Of a DNA stretch of 64,000 bases, positions 46,490-59,600 are shown piece after piece. A program made the position numbers and the translations under genes. Under the pieces are notes generated by a model. It was not told the origin of the DNA. It made no database searches and saw only the letters and a list, made by a program, of their open reading frames with translations. This DNA is from Tupaia tana (lineage: Eukaryota; Chordata; Mammalia; Scandentia; Tupaiidae): NCBI GenBank assembly GCA_026018925.1, contig JAKSZU010000164.1, forward strand, positions 363,905 to 427,904. Reading direction: 5' to 3'. Within the stretch, counting starts at the first letter, position 1; each line of letters opens with the position of its first letter.

Positions 46490-48965
46490 TGTCTCTAAGG
46501 TCTCTGTCTCTCTGCTCCTGTCTCCTCATTTATTTTTGGTAATTGTTCCTTTTTACGATTTTTTAAAAGGTAGAATTTCTCTCTGGCTCTCAGCTCCATC
46601 TTTTGTTTTGTTAATAAGTCCTTCTGCTCCTTTCTCCCAGGCAGGAGAGTTGAGCCATTCTCTGAGAAGTTTCCACATGGATACTGGGAACTAGATATTT
46701 CAGGGCACAGGCGAAATGAAGTTTTTCTACTCATAATTCAGCCTCCAGCAAGCAAAGCTAGTGTGGTAGGGAGCCCTCTGGACTTCTATCCCTGTCTCTG
46801 TGTCTCTGAGGTCTCTGTCTCTCTCTGCTCCTGTCTCCTCATTTTTTTTGGTAATTTTTCCTTTTTACGATTTTTTTAAAGGTAGAATTTCTCTCTGGCT
46901 CTCAGCTCCATCTTTTGTTTTGTTAATAAGCCCTTCTGCTCCTTTCTCCCAGGCAGGAGAGTTGAGCCATTCTCTGAGAAGTTTCCACATAGATACTGGG
47001 AACTAGATATTTCAGGGCACAGGCGAAATGAAGATATTCTACTCATAATTCAGCCGCCAGCAAGCAAAGCTAGTGTGGTAGGGAGCCCCTCTGGCCTTCT
47101 ATCCCGGTCTCTGTGTCTCTGAGGTCTCTGTCTCTCTCTGCTCCTTTCTCCTCATTTCTTTGGTAATTTTTCCATTTTACGATTTTTTTAAAGGTAGAAT
47201 TTCTCTCTGGCTCTCAGCTCCATTTTTTGTTTTGTTAATAAGCCCTTCTGCTCCTTTCTCCCAGGCAGGAGAGTTGAGCCATTCTCTGAGAAGTTTCCAC
47301 ATGGATACTGGGAACTAGATATTTCAGGGCACAGGTGAAATGAAGATTTTCTACTCATAATTCAGCCTCCAGCAAGCAAAGCTAGTGTGGTAGGTTACCC
47401 CTCTGGCCTTCTATCCAGGTCTCTGTGTCTCTGAGTTCTCTGTCTCACTCTGCTCCTGTCTCCTCATATTTGTTTGGTAATTTTTCCTTCTTACGATTTT
47501 TTTAATGGTAGAATTTCTCTCTGGCTCTCAGCTCCATCTTTTGTTTTGTTAATAAGCCCTTCGGCTCCTTTCTCCAAGGCAGTAGAGTTGAGCCATTCTC
47601 TGAGAAGATTCCACATGGATACTGGGAACTATATATTTCAGGGCACAGGCGAAATGAAGATTTTCTACTCATAATTCAGCCTCCAGCAAGCAAAGCTAGT
47701 GTGGTAGGGAGCCCCTCTGCCCTTCTATCCCTGTCTCTGTGTCTTTGAGGTCTCTGTCCCTCTGCTCCTGTCTCCTCATTTATTTTTGGTAATTGTTCCT
47801 TTTTACGATTTTTTCAAAGGTAGAATTTATCTCTGGCTCCCAGCTCCATCTTTTGTTTTGTTAATAAGCCCTTCTTCTCCTTTCTCCCAGGCAGGAGAGT
47901 TGAGCCATTCTCTGAGAAGATTCCACATGGATACTGGGAACTTGATATTTCGGGGCACAGGCGAAATGAAGATTTTCTACTCATAATTCAGCCTCCACCA
48001 AGCAAAGCTAGTGTGGTAGGGAGCCCCTCTGGCCATCTATACCTGTCTCTGTGTCTCTGAGGTCTCTGTATATCTCTGCTCCTTTCTCCTCATATATTTT
48101 TGGTAATTTTTCCTTTTTACGATTTTTTTAAAGGTAGAATTTCTCTCTGGCTCTCAGCTCCATCTTTTGTTTTGTTAATAAGCCCTTCTGCTCCTTTCTC
48201 CCAGGCAGGAGAGTTGAGCCATTCTCTGAGAAGTTTCCACATGGATACTGGGAACTAGATATTTCAGGGCACAGGCGAAATGAAGATTTTCTACTCATAA
48301 TTCAGCCTCCAGCAAGCAAAGATAGTGTGGTAGGGAGCCCCTCTGGACTTCTATCCCTGTCTCTGTGTCTCTGAGGTCTCTGTCTCTCTCTGCTCCTGTC
48401 TCCTCAATTTTTTTGGTAATTTTTCCTTTTTACGATTTTTTTAAAGGTAGAATTTCTCTCTGGCTCTCAGCTCCATCTTTTGTTTTGTTAATAAGCCCTT
48501 CTGTTCCTTTCTCCCAGGCAGGAGAGTTGAGCCATTCCGAGAAAATTCCCCATGGATACTGGGAACTAGATATTTCAGGGCACAGGCGAAATGAAGATTT
48601 TCTACTCATAATTCAGCCTCCAGCAAGCAAAGCTAGTGTGGTAGGGAGCCCCTCTGGCCTTCTATCACTGTCTCTGTGTCTCTGAGGTCTCTGTCTCTCT
48701 CTGCTCCTGTCTCAACATTTTTTTTGGTAATTTTTCCTTTTTACGATTTATTTAAAGGTAGAATTTCTCTCTGGCTCTCAGCTCCATTTTTGTTTTGTTA
48801 ATAAGCCCTTCTGCTCCTTTCTCCCAGGCAGGAGAGTTGAGCCATTCTCTGAGAAGATTCCACATGGATACTAGGAACTAGATATTTCAGGGCACAGTCG
48901 AAATGAAGATTTTCTACGCATAATTCAGCCTCCAGCAAGCAAAGCTAGTGTGGTAGGGAGCCCCT
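46490..48965 (+). repeat. Eight-monomer tract of the 13-monomer repeat, copy 2
   Basis: This repeats 42412-44900 in order, including the unusual CTCCAAGGCAGTAGAG (near 47571), GGAACTATATATTTC and GAATTTATCTCTGGCTCCC. Copy-specific differences include CATTCCGAGAAAATTCC near 48535, where a four-base deletion removes part of CATTCTCCGAG, and GGAACTTGATATTTCGG near 47937. Confidence 0.83.
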
Positions 48966-50220
48966 CTGGCCTTCTATCCCTGTGTCTGTGTCTCTGAGTT
49001 CTCTGTCTCTCTCTGCTCCTGTCTCCTCATATATTCTTGGTAATTTTTCCTTTTTACGATTTTTTTAAAGGTAGAATTTCTCTCTGGCTCTCAGCTCCAT
49101 CTTTTGTTTTGTTAATAAGCCCTTCTGCTCCTTTCTCCCAGGCAGGAGAGTTGAGCCATTCTCTGAGAAGAATCCACATTGATACTGGGAACTAGATATT
49201 TCAGGGCACAGGCGAAATGAAGATTTTCTACTCATAATTCAGCCTCCAGCAAGCAAAGCTAGTGTGGTACGGTGCCCCTCTGGCCTTCTATCCCTGTCTC
49301 TGTGTCTCTGAGTTCTCTGTCTCTCTCTGCTCCTGTCTCCTCATTTATTTTTGGTAATTTTTCCTTTTTACGATTTTTTAAAGGTAGAATTTCTCTCTGG
49401 CTCTCAGCTCCATCTTTTGTTTTGTTAATAAGCCCTTCTGCTCCTTTCTCCCAGGCAGGAGAGTTGAGCCATTCTCTGAGAAGATTCCACATGGATACTC
49501 GGGACTAGATATTCAGGGCACAGGCCAAATGAAGATTTTCTACTCATAATTCAGCCTCCAGCAAGCAAAGCTAGTGTGGTAGGGAGCCCCTCTGGCCTTC
49601 TATCCCTGTCTCTGTGTCTCTGAGGTCTCTGTCTCTCTCTGCTCTTGTCTCCTCATTTTTTTGGTAATTTTTCCTATTTACGATTTTTTTAAATTAGAAT
49701 TTCTCTCTGGCTCTCAGCTCCATTTATTGTTTTGTTAATAAGCCCTTCTGCTCCTTTCTCCCAGGCAGGAGAGTTGAGCCATTCTCTGAGAAGTTTCCAC
49801 ATGGATACTGGGAACGAGATATTTCAGGGCACAGGTGAAATGAAGATTTTCTACTCATAATTCAGCCTCCAGCAAGCAAAGCTAGTGTGGTAGGTTGCCC
49901 CTCTGGCCTTCTATCCCGGTCTCTGTGTCTCTGAGGTCTCTGTCTCAATCTGCTCCTGTCTCCTCATATTTGTTTGGTAATTTTTCCTTCTTACGATTTT
50001 TTTAAAGGTAGAAATTTCTCTCTGGCTCTCAGCTCCATCTTTTGTTTTGTTAATAAGCCCTTCTGCTCCTTTCTCCCAGGCAGGAGAGTTGAGCCATTCT
50101 CTGAGAAGATTCCACATGGATACTCGGGAACTAGATATTTCAGGGCACAGGCGAAATGAAGATTTTCTACTCATAATTCAGCCTCCAGCAAGCAAAGCTA
50201 GTGTGGTAGGGAGCCCCACT
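47740..50220 (+). repeat. Second 13-monomer-offset tract, copy 1
   Basis: Ordered types: TTTTTTCAAAGG; GTATATCTCTG; CTCAATTTTTTTGG; GATTTATTTAAAGG; CATATATTCTTGG; CATTTATTTTTGG with TACTCGGGACTAG; a short-T unit with CCATTTATTG; and CATATTTGTTTGG with GTCTCAATCTGC. They recur at 51815-54300 with offsets of 4069-4076 bp. The tract overlaps the previous one, which shows that the 13-monomer period spans three successive turns here. Confidence 0.82.
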
Positions 50221-51814
50221 GGCCTTCTATCCCTGTCTCTGTGTCTCTGAGGTCTCTGTCTCTCTCTGCTCTTGTCTTCTCATTTTTTTGGTAATTGTTC
50301 CTTTTTACGATTTTTTTAAAGGTAGAATTTCTCTCGGGCTCTCAGCTCCATCTTTTGTTTTGTTAATAAGCCCTTCTGCTCCTTTCTCCCAGGCAGGAGA
50401 GTTGAGCCATTCTCTGAGAAGATTCCACATGGATACTGGGAACTAGATATTTCAGGGCACAGGCGAAATGAAGATTTTCTACTCATAACTCAGCCTCAAC
50501 CAAGCAAAGCTAGTGTGGTAGGGAGCCCCTCTGGCCATCTATCCCTGTCTCTGTGTCTCTGAGTTCTCTGTATCTCTCTGCTCCTGTCTCCTCATATATT
50601 TTTGGTTATTTCTCCTTTTTACGATTTTTTTAAAGGTAGAATTTCTCTCTGACTCTCAGCTCGATCTTTTGTTTTGTTAATAAGCCCTTCTGCTCCTTTC
50701 TCCCAGGCAGGAGAGTTGAGCCATTCTCTGAGAAGATTCCACATTGATACTGGGAACTAGATATTTCAGGGCACAGGCGAAATGAAGATTTTCTACTCAT
50801 AATTCAGCCTCCAGCAAGCAAAGCTAGTGAGGTAGGGAGCCCCTCTGGACTTCTATCCCTGTCTCTGTGTCTCTGAGGTCTCTGTCTCTCTCTGCTCCTG
50901 TCTCCTCATTTTTTTTTTTGGTAATTTTTCCTTTTTACGATTTTTTTAAAGGTAGAATTTCTCTCTGGCTCTCAGCTCCATCTTTTGTTTTGTTAATAAG
51001 TCCTTCTGCTTCCTTTCTCCCAGGCAGGAGAGTTGAGCCATTCTTTGAGAAAATCCCCATGGATACTGGGAACTAGATATTTCAGGGCACAGGCGAAATG
51101 AAGATTTTCTACTCATAATTCAGCCTCCAGCAAGCAAAGCTAGTGTGGTAGGGAGCCTCTCTGGCCTTCTATCCCTGTCTCTGTGTCTCTGAGGTCTCTG
51201 TCTCTCTCTGCTCATGTCTCCTCATTCATTTTTGGTAATTTTTCCTTTTTACGATTTTTTTAAAGGTAGAATTTCTCTCTGGCTCTCAGCTCCATCTTTT
51301 GTTTTGTTAATAAGCACTTCTGCTCCTTTCTCCCAGGCAGGAGAGTTGAGCCATTCTCTGAGAAGATTCCACATGGATACTCGGGACTAGATATTTCAGG
51401 GCACAGGCCAAATGAAGATTTTCTACTCATAATTCAGCCTCCAGCAAGCAAAGCTCGTGTGGTAGGGAGCCCCTCTGGCCTTCTATCCCGGTCTCTGTGT
51501 CTCTGAGGTCTCTGTCTCTCTCTGCTCTTGTCTCCTTATTTTTTTGGTAATTTTTCCTTTTTACGATTTTTTAAAGGTAGAATTTCTCTCGGGCTCTCAG
51601 CTCCATCTTTTCTTTTGTTAATAAGCCCTTCTGCTCCTTTCTCCCAGGCAGGAGAGTTGAGCCATTCTCTGAGAAGATTCCACATGGATACTGGGAACTA
51701 GATATTTCAGGGCACAGGCGAAATGAAGATTTTCTACTCATAATTCAGCCTCCAGCAAGCAAAGCTAGTGTGGTAGGGAGCCCCTCTGCCCTTCTATCCC
51801 TGTCTCTGTGTCTT

Positions 51815-54300
51815 TGAGGTCTCTGTCCCTCTGCTCCTGTCTCCTCATTTATTTTTGGTAATTGTTCCTTTTTACGATTTTTTCAAAGGTAGAATTTCTC
51901 TCTGGCTCCCAGCTCCATCTTTTGTTTTGTTAATAAGCCCTTCTTCTCCTTTCTCCCAGGCAGGAGAGTTGAGCCATTCTCTGAGAAGATTCCACATGGA
52001 TACTGGGAACTAGATATTTCAGGGCACAGGCGAAATGAAGATTTTCTACTCATAATTCAGCCTCCACCAAGCAAAGCTAGTGTGGTAGGGAGCCCCTCTG
52101 GCCATCTATCCCTGTCTCTGTGTCTCTGAGGTCTCTGTATATCTCTGCTCCTTTCTCCTCATATATTTTTGGTTATTTCTCCTTTTTACGATTTTTTTAA
52201 AGGTAGAATTTCTCTCTGGCTCTCAGCTCCATCTTTTGTTTTGTTAATAAGCTCTTCTGCTCCTTTCTCCCAGGCAGGAGAGTTGAGCCATTCTCTGAGA
52301 AGTTTCCACATGGATACTGGGAACTAGATATTTCAGGGCACAGGCGAAATGAAGATTTTCTACTCATAATTCAGCCTCCAGCAAGCAAAGCTAGTGTGGT
52401 AGGGAGCCCCTCTGGACTTCTATCCCTGTCTCTGTGTCTCTGAGGTCTCTGTCTCTCTCTGCTCCTGTCTCCTCAATTTTTTTGGTAATTTTTCCTTTTT
52501 ACGATTTTTTTAAAGGTAGAATTTCTCTCTGGCTCTCAGCTCCATCTTTTGTTTTGTTAATAAGCCCTTCTGTTCCTTTCTCCCAGGCAGGAGAGTTGAG
52601 CCATTCTCCGAGAAAATTCCCCATGGATACTGGGAACTAGATATTTCAGGGCACAGGCGAAATGAAGATTTTCTACTCATAATTCAGCCTCCAGCAAGCA
52701 AAGCTAGTGTGGTAGGGAGCCCCTCTGGCCTTCTATCACTGTCTCTGTGTCTCTGAGGTCTCTGTCTCTCTCTGCTCCTGTCTCTACAATTTTTTTGGTA
52801 ATTTTTCCTTTTTACGGTTTATTTAAAGGTAGAATTTCTCTCTGGCTCTCAGCTCCATCTTTTGTTTTGTTAATAAGCCCTTCTGCTCCTTTCTCCCAGG
52901 CAGGAGAGTTGAGCCATTCTCTGAGAAGATTCCACATGGATACTAGGAACTAGATATTTCAGGGCACAGTCGAAATGAAGATTTTCTACGCATAATTCAG
53001 CCTCCAGCAAGCAAAGCTAGTGTGGTAGGGAGCCCCTCTGGCCTTCTATCCCTGTCTCTGTGTCTCTGAGTTCTCTGTCTCTCTCTGCTCCTGTCTCCTC
53101 ATATATTCTTGGTAATTTTTCCTTTTTACGATTTTTTTAAATGTAGAATTTCTCTCTGGCTCTCAGCTCGATCTATTGTTTTGTTAATAAGCCCTTCTGC
53201 TCCTTTCTCCCAGGCAGGAGAGTTGAGCCATTCTCTGAGAAGAATCCACATTGATACTGGGAACTAGATATTTCAGGGCACAGGCGAAATGAAGATTTTC
53301 TACTCATAATTCAGCCTCCAGCAAGCAAAGCTAGTGTGGTACGGTGCCCCTCTGGCCTTCTATCCCTGTCTCTGTGTCTCTGAGTTCTCTGTCTCTCTCT
53401 GCTCCTGTCTCCTCATTTATTTTTGGTAATTTTTCCTTTTTACGATTTTTTTAAAGGTAGAATTTCTCTCTGGCTCTCAGCTCCATCTTTTGTTTTGTTA
53501 ATAAGCCCTTCTGCTCCTTTCTCCCAGGCAGGAGAGTTGAGCCATTCTCTGAGAAGATTCCACATGGATACTCGGGACTAGATATTTCAGGGCACAGGCC
53601 AAATGAAGATTTTCTACTCATAATTCAGCCTCCAGCAAGCAAAGCTAGTGTGGTAGGGAGCCCCTCTGGCCTTCTATCCCTGTCTCTGTGTCTCTGAGGT
53701 CTCTGTCTCTCTCTGCTCTTTTCTCCTCATTTTTTTGGTAATTTTTCCTTTTTACGATTTTTTTAAAGGTAGAATTTCTCTCTGGCTCTCAGCTCCATTT
53801 ATTGTTTTGTTAATAAGCCCTTCTGCTCCTTTCTCCCATGCAGGAGAGTTGAGCCATTCTCTGAGAAGTTTCCACATGGATACTGGGAACTAGATATTTC
53901 AGGGCACAGGTGAAATGAAGATTTTCTACTCATAATTCAGCCTCCAGCAAGCAAAGCTAGTGTGGTAGGTTGCCCCTCTGGCCTTCTATCCCGGTCTCTG
54001 TGTCTCTGAGGTCTCTGTCTCAATCTGCTCCTGTCTCCTCATATTTGTTTGGTAATTTTTCCTTCTTACGATTTTTTTAAAGGTAGAATTTCTCTCTGGC
54101 TCTCAGCTCCATCTTTTGTTTTGTTAATAAGCCCTTCTGCTCCTTTCTCCCAGGCAGGAGAGTTGAGCCATTCTCTGAGAAGATTCCACATGGATACTGG
54201 GAACCAGATATTTCAGGGCACAGGCGAAATGAAGATTTTCTACTCATAATTCAGCCTCCTGCAAGCAAAGCTAGTGTGGTAGGGAGCCCCACTGGCCTTC
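51815..54300 (+). repeat. Second 13-monomer-offset tract, copy 2
   Basis: This repeats 47740-50220 type for type. In this copy the GATTTATTTAAAGG unit begins CTCTACAATTTTTTTGG, where copy 1 has CTCAACATTTT. The same CTCTACAA form reappears at 60894, so that later copy descends from this branch. Confidence 0.82.
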
Positions 54301-57300
54301 TGTCCCTGTCTCTGTGTCTCTGAGGTCTCTGTCTCTCTCTGCTCCCGTCTTCTCATTTTTTTGGTAATTTTTCCTTTTTACGATTTTTTTAAAGGTAGAA
54401 TTTCTCTCTGGCTCTCAGCTCCATCTTTTGTTTCGTTAATAAGTCCTTCTGCTTCTTTCTCCCAGGCAGGAGAGTTGAGCCATTCTCTGAGAAGATTCCA
54501 CATGGATGCTGGGAACTAGATATTTCAGGGCACAGGCAAAATGAAGATTTTCTACTCATAACTCAGCCTCAACCAAGCAAAGCTAGTGTGGTAGGGAGCC
54601 CCTCTCGCCATCTATCCCTGTCTCTGTGTCTCTGAGGTCTCTGTATCTCTCTGCTCCTGTCTCCTCATATATTTTTGGTTATTTCTCCTTTTTACGATTT
54701 TTTTAAAGGTAGAATTTCTCTCTGGCTCTCAGCTCCATCTTTTGTTTTGTTAATAAGCCCTTCTGCTCCTTTCTCCCAGGCAGGAGATTTGAGCCATTCT
54801 CTGAGAAGATTCCACATGGATACTGGGAACTAGATATTTCAGGGCACAGGCGAAATGAAGATTTTCTACTCATAATTCAGCCTCCAGCAAGCAAAGCTAG
54901 TGTGGTAGGGAGCCCCTCTGGACTTCTATCCCTGTCTCTGTGTCTCTGAGGTCTCTGTCTCTCTCTGCTCCTGTCTCCTCAATTTTTTTGGTAATTTTTC
55001 CTTTTTACGATTTTTTTAAAGGTAGAATTTCTCTCTGGCTCTCAGCTCCATCTTTTGTTTTGTTAATAAGCCCTTCTGTTCCTTTCTCCCAGGCAGGAGA
55101 GTTGAGCCATTCTCCGAGAAAATTCCCCACGGATACTGGGAACTAGATATTTCAGGGCACAGGCGAAATGAAGATTTTCTACTCATAATTCAGCCTCCAG
55201 CAAGCAAAGCTAGTGTGGTACGGAGCCTCTCTGGCCTTCTATCCCTGTCTCTGTGTCTCTGAGGTCTCTGTCTCTCTCTGCTCCTGTCTCCTCATTCATT
55301 TTTGGTAATTTTTCCTTTTTACGATTTTTTTAAAGGTAGAATTTCTCTCTGGCTCTCAGCTCCATCTTTTGTTTTGTTAATAAGCCCTTCTGCTCCTTTC
55401 TCCCAGGCAGGAGAGTTGAGCCATTCTCTGAGAAGATTCCACATGGATACTCGGGACTAGATATTTCAGGGCACAGGCCAAATGAAGATTTTCTACTCAT
55501 AATTCAGCCTCCAGCAAGCAAAGCTAGTGTGGTAGGGAGCCCCTCTGGCCTTCTATCCCTGTCTCTGTGTCTCTGAGGTCTCTGTCTCTCTCTGCTCCTG
55601 TCTCCTCATTTTTTTTGGTAATTTTTCCTTTTTACGATTTTTTTAAAGGTAGAATTTCTCTCTGGCTCTCAGCTCCATCTTTTGTTTTGTTAATAAGTCC
55701 TTCTGCTTCTTTCTCCCAGGCAGGAGAGTTGAGCCATTCTCTGAGAAGTTTCCACATGGATACTGGGAACGAGATATTTCAGGGCACAGGTGAAATGAAG
55801 ATTTTCTACTCATAATTCAGCCTCCAGCAAGCAAAGCTAGTGTGGTAGGTTGCCCCTCTGGCCTTCCATCCCGGTCTCTGTGTCTCTGAGGTATCTGTCT
55901 CACTCTGCTCCTGTCTCCTCATATTTGTTTGGTAATTTTTCCTTCTTACGATTTTTTTAAAGGTTGAATTTCTCTCTTGCTCTCAGCTCCATCTTTTGTT
56001 TTGTTAATAAGCCCTTCTGCTCCTTTCTCCCAGGCAGGAGAGTTGAGCCATTCTCTGAGAAGATTCCACATGGATACTTGGAACAAGATATTTCAGGGCA
56101 CAGGGGAAATGAAGATTTTCTACTCATAATTCAGCCTCCAGCAAGCAAAGCTAGTGTGGTAGGGAGCCCCTCTGGCCTTCTATCCCTGTCTCTGTGTCTC
56201 TGAGGTCTGTGTCTCTCTCTGCTCCTGTCTCCTCATTTTTTTTTTTGGTAATTTTTCCTTTTAACGATATTTTTAAAGGTAGAATTTCCCTCTGGCTCTC
56301 AGCTCCATCTTTTGTTTTGTTAATAAGCCCTTCTGCTCCTTTCTCCCAGGCAGGAGAGTTGAGCCATTCTCTGAGAAGATTCCACTTGGATACGGGGAAC
56401 TAGATATTTCAGGGCACAGGCGAAATGAAGATTTTCTACTCATAATTCAGCCTCCAGCAAGCAAAGCTTGTGTGGTAGGGAGCCCCTCTGGCCTTCTATC
56501 CCTGTCTCTGTGTCTCTGAGGTCTCTGTCTCTCTGCTCCTGTCTCCTCATTTATTTATGGTAATTGTTCCTTTTTACGATTTTTTCAAAGGTAGAATTTC
56601 TCTCTGGCTCCCAGCTCCATCTTTTGTTTTGTTAATAAGCCCTTCTTCTCCTTTCTCCCAGGCAGGAGAGTTGAGACATTCTCTGAGAAGATTCCACATG
56701 GATACTGGGAACTAGATATTTCAGGGCACAGGCGAAATGAAGATTTTCTACTCATAATTCAGCCTCCAGCTATCAAAGCTAGTGTGGTAGGGAGCCCCTC
56801 TGGCCTTCTATCACTGTCTCTGTGTCTCTGAGGTCTCTGTCTCTCTCTGCTCCTGTCTACTCACTTTTTTTTGGTAATTTTTCCTTTTTACGATTTTTTT
56901 AAAGGTAGAATTTCTCTCTGGCTCTCAGCTCCATCTTTTGTTTTGTTAATAAGCCCTTCTGCTCCTTTCTCCCAGTCAGGAGAGTTGAGCCATTCTCTGA
57001 GAAGATTCCACATGGATACTGGGAACTAGATATTTCAGGGCACAGGCGAAATGAAGATTTTCTACTCATAATTCAGCCTCCAGCAAGCAAAGCTAGTGTG
57101 GTAAGGAGCCCCTCTGGCCTTCTATCCCTGTCTCTGTGTCTCTGAGGTCTCTGTCTCTCTCTGCTCCTGTCTCCTCATTTTTTTTTGGTAATTTTTCCTT
57201 TTTACGATTTTTTTAAAGGTAGAATTTCTCTCTGGCTCTCAGCTCCATCTTTTGTTTTGTTAATAAGCCCTTCTGCTCCTTTCTCCCAGGCAGGAGAGTT

Positions 57301-58079
57301 GAGCCATTCTCTGAGAAGATTCCACAAGGATAGTGGGAACTAGATATTTCAGGGCACAGGCGAAATGAAGTTTTTCTACTCATAATTCAGCCTCCAGCAA
57401 GCAAAGCTAGTGTGGTAGGGAGCCTCTCTGGCCTTCTATCCCTGTCTCTGTGTCTCTGAGGTCTCTGTCTCTCTATGCTCCTGTCTCCTCATTTTTTTCG
57501 GTAAGTTTTCCTTTTTACGATATTTTTAAAGGTAGAATTTCTCTCTGGCTCTCAGCTCCATCTTTTGTTTTGTTAATAAGCCGTTCTGCTCCTTTCTCCC
57601 AGGCAGGAGAGTTGAGCCATTCTCTGAGAAGATTCCACATGGATACTTGGAACAAGATATTTCAGGGCACAGGCGAAATGAAGATTTTCTACTCATAATT
57701 CAGCCTCCAGCAAGCAAAGCTAGTGTGGTAGGGAGCCCCTCTGGCCTTCTATCCCTGTCTCTGTGTCTCTGAGGTCTCTGTATCTCTCTGCTCCTGTCTC
57801 CTCATTTCTTTTGGTAATTTTTCCATTTTACGATTTTTTTAAAGGTAGAATTTCTCTCTGGCTCTCAGCTCCATTTATTGTTTTGTTAATAAGCCCTTCT
57901 GCTCCTTTCTCCCAGGCAGGAGAGTTGAGCCATTCTCTGAGAAGTTTCCACATGGATACTGGGAACTAGATATTTCAGGGCACAGGTGAAATGAAGATTT
58001 TCTACTCCTAATTCAGCCTACAGCAAGCAAAACTAGTGTGGTAGGTTGCCCCTCTGGCCTTCTATCCCGGTCTCTGTGT

Positions 58080-59600
58080 CTCTGAGGTCTCTGTCTCAAT
58101 CTGCTCCTGTCTCCTCATATTTGTTTGGTAATTTTTCCTTCTTACGATTTTTTTAAAGGTAGAATTTCTCTCTGGCTCTCAGCTCCATCTTTTGTTTTGT
58201 TAATAAGCCCTTCGGCTCCTTTCTCCCAGGCAGGAGAGTTGAGCCATTCTCTGAGAAGTTTCCACATGGATACTGGGAACCAGATATTTCAGGGCACAGG
58301 CGAAATGAAGATTTTCTACTCATAATTCAGCCTCCAGCAAGCAAAGCTAGTGTGGTAGGGAGCCCCACTGGCCTTCTGTCCCTGTCTCTGTGTCTCTGAG
58401 GTCTCTGTCTCTCTCTGCTCCCGTCTTCTCATTTTTTTGGTAATTTTTCCTTTTTACGATTTTTTTAAAGGTAGAATTTCTCTCTGGCTCTCAGCTCCAT
58501 CTTTTGTTTCGTTAATAAGTCCTTCTGCTTCTTTCTCCCAGGCAGGAGAGTTGAGCCATTCTCTGAGAAGATTCCACATGGATACTGGGAACTAGATATT
58601 TCAGGGCACAGGCAAAATGAAGATTTTCTACTCATAACTCAGCCTCAACCAAGCAAAGCTAGTGTGGTAGGGAGCCCCTCTGGCCATCTATCCCTGTCTC
58701 TGTGTCTCTGAGGTCTCTGTATCTCTCTGCTCCTGTCTCCTCATATATTTTTGGTTATTTCTCCTTTTTACGATTTTTTTAAAGGTAGAATTTCTCTCTG
58801 ACTCTCAGCTCCATCTTTTGTTTTGTTAATAAGCCCTTCTGCTCCTTTCTCCCAGGCAGGAGATTTGAGCCATTCTCTGAGAAGATTCCACATGGATACT
58901 GGGAACTAGATATTTCAGGGCACAGGCGAAATGAAGATTTTCTACTCATAATTCAGCCTCCAGCAAGCAAAGCTAGTGTGGTAGGGAGCCCCTCTGTACT
59001 TCTATCCCTGTCTCTGTGTCTCTGAGGTCTCTGTCTCTCTCTGCTCCTGTCTCCTCAATTTTTTTGGTAATTTTTCCTTTTTACGATTTTTTTAAAGGTA
59101 GAATTTCTCTCTGGCTCTCAGCTCCATCTTTTGTTTTGTTAATAAGCCCTTCTGTTCCTTTCTCCCAGGCAGGAGAGTTGAGCCATTCTCCGAGAAAATT
59201 CCCCATGGATACTGGGAACTAGATATTTCAGGGCACAGGCGAAATGAAGATTTTCTACTCATAATTCAGCCTCCAGCAAGCAAAGCTAGTGTGGTACGGA
59301 GCCTCTCTGGCCTTCTATCCCTGTCTCTGTGTCTCTGAGGTCTCTGTCTCTCTCTGCTCCTGTCTCCTCATTCATTTTTGGTAATTTTTCCTTTTTACGA
59401 TTTTTTTAAAGGTAGAATTTCTCTCTGGCTCTCAGCTCCATCTTTTGTTTTGTTAATAAGCCCTTCTGCTCCTTTCTCCCAGGCAGGAGAGTTGAGCCAT
59501 TCTCTGAGAAGATTCCACATGGATACTCGGGACTAGATATTTCAGGGCACAGGCCAAATGAAGATTTTCTACTCATAATTCAGCCTCCAGCAAGCAAAGC
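58080..59600 (+). repeat. Copy of 54010-55500 at 13-monomer offset
   Basis: The types CATATTTGTTTGG with GTCTCAATCTGC, GCTCCCGTCTTCTC with TTTCGTTAATAAGTCC, GTATCTCTCTG with GGAGATTTGAGCC, CTCAATTTTTTTGG with CATTCTCCGAG, and CATTCATTTTTGG with TACTCGGGACTAG follow in the same order as at 54010-55500, about 4076 bp earlier. The units that follow differ. Confidence 0.8.
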
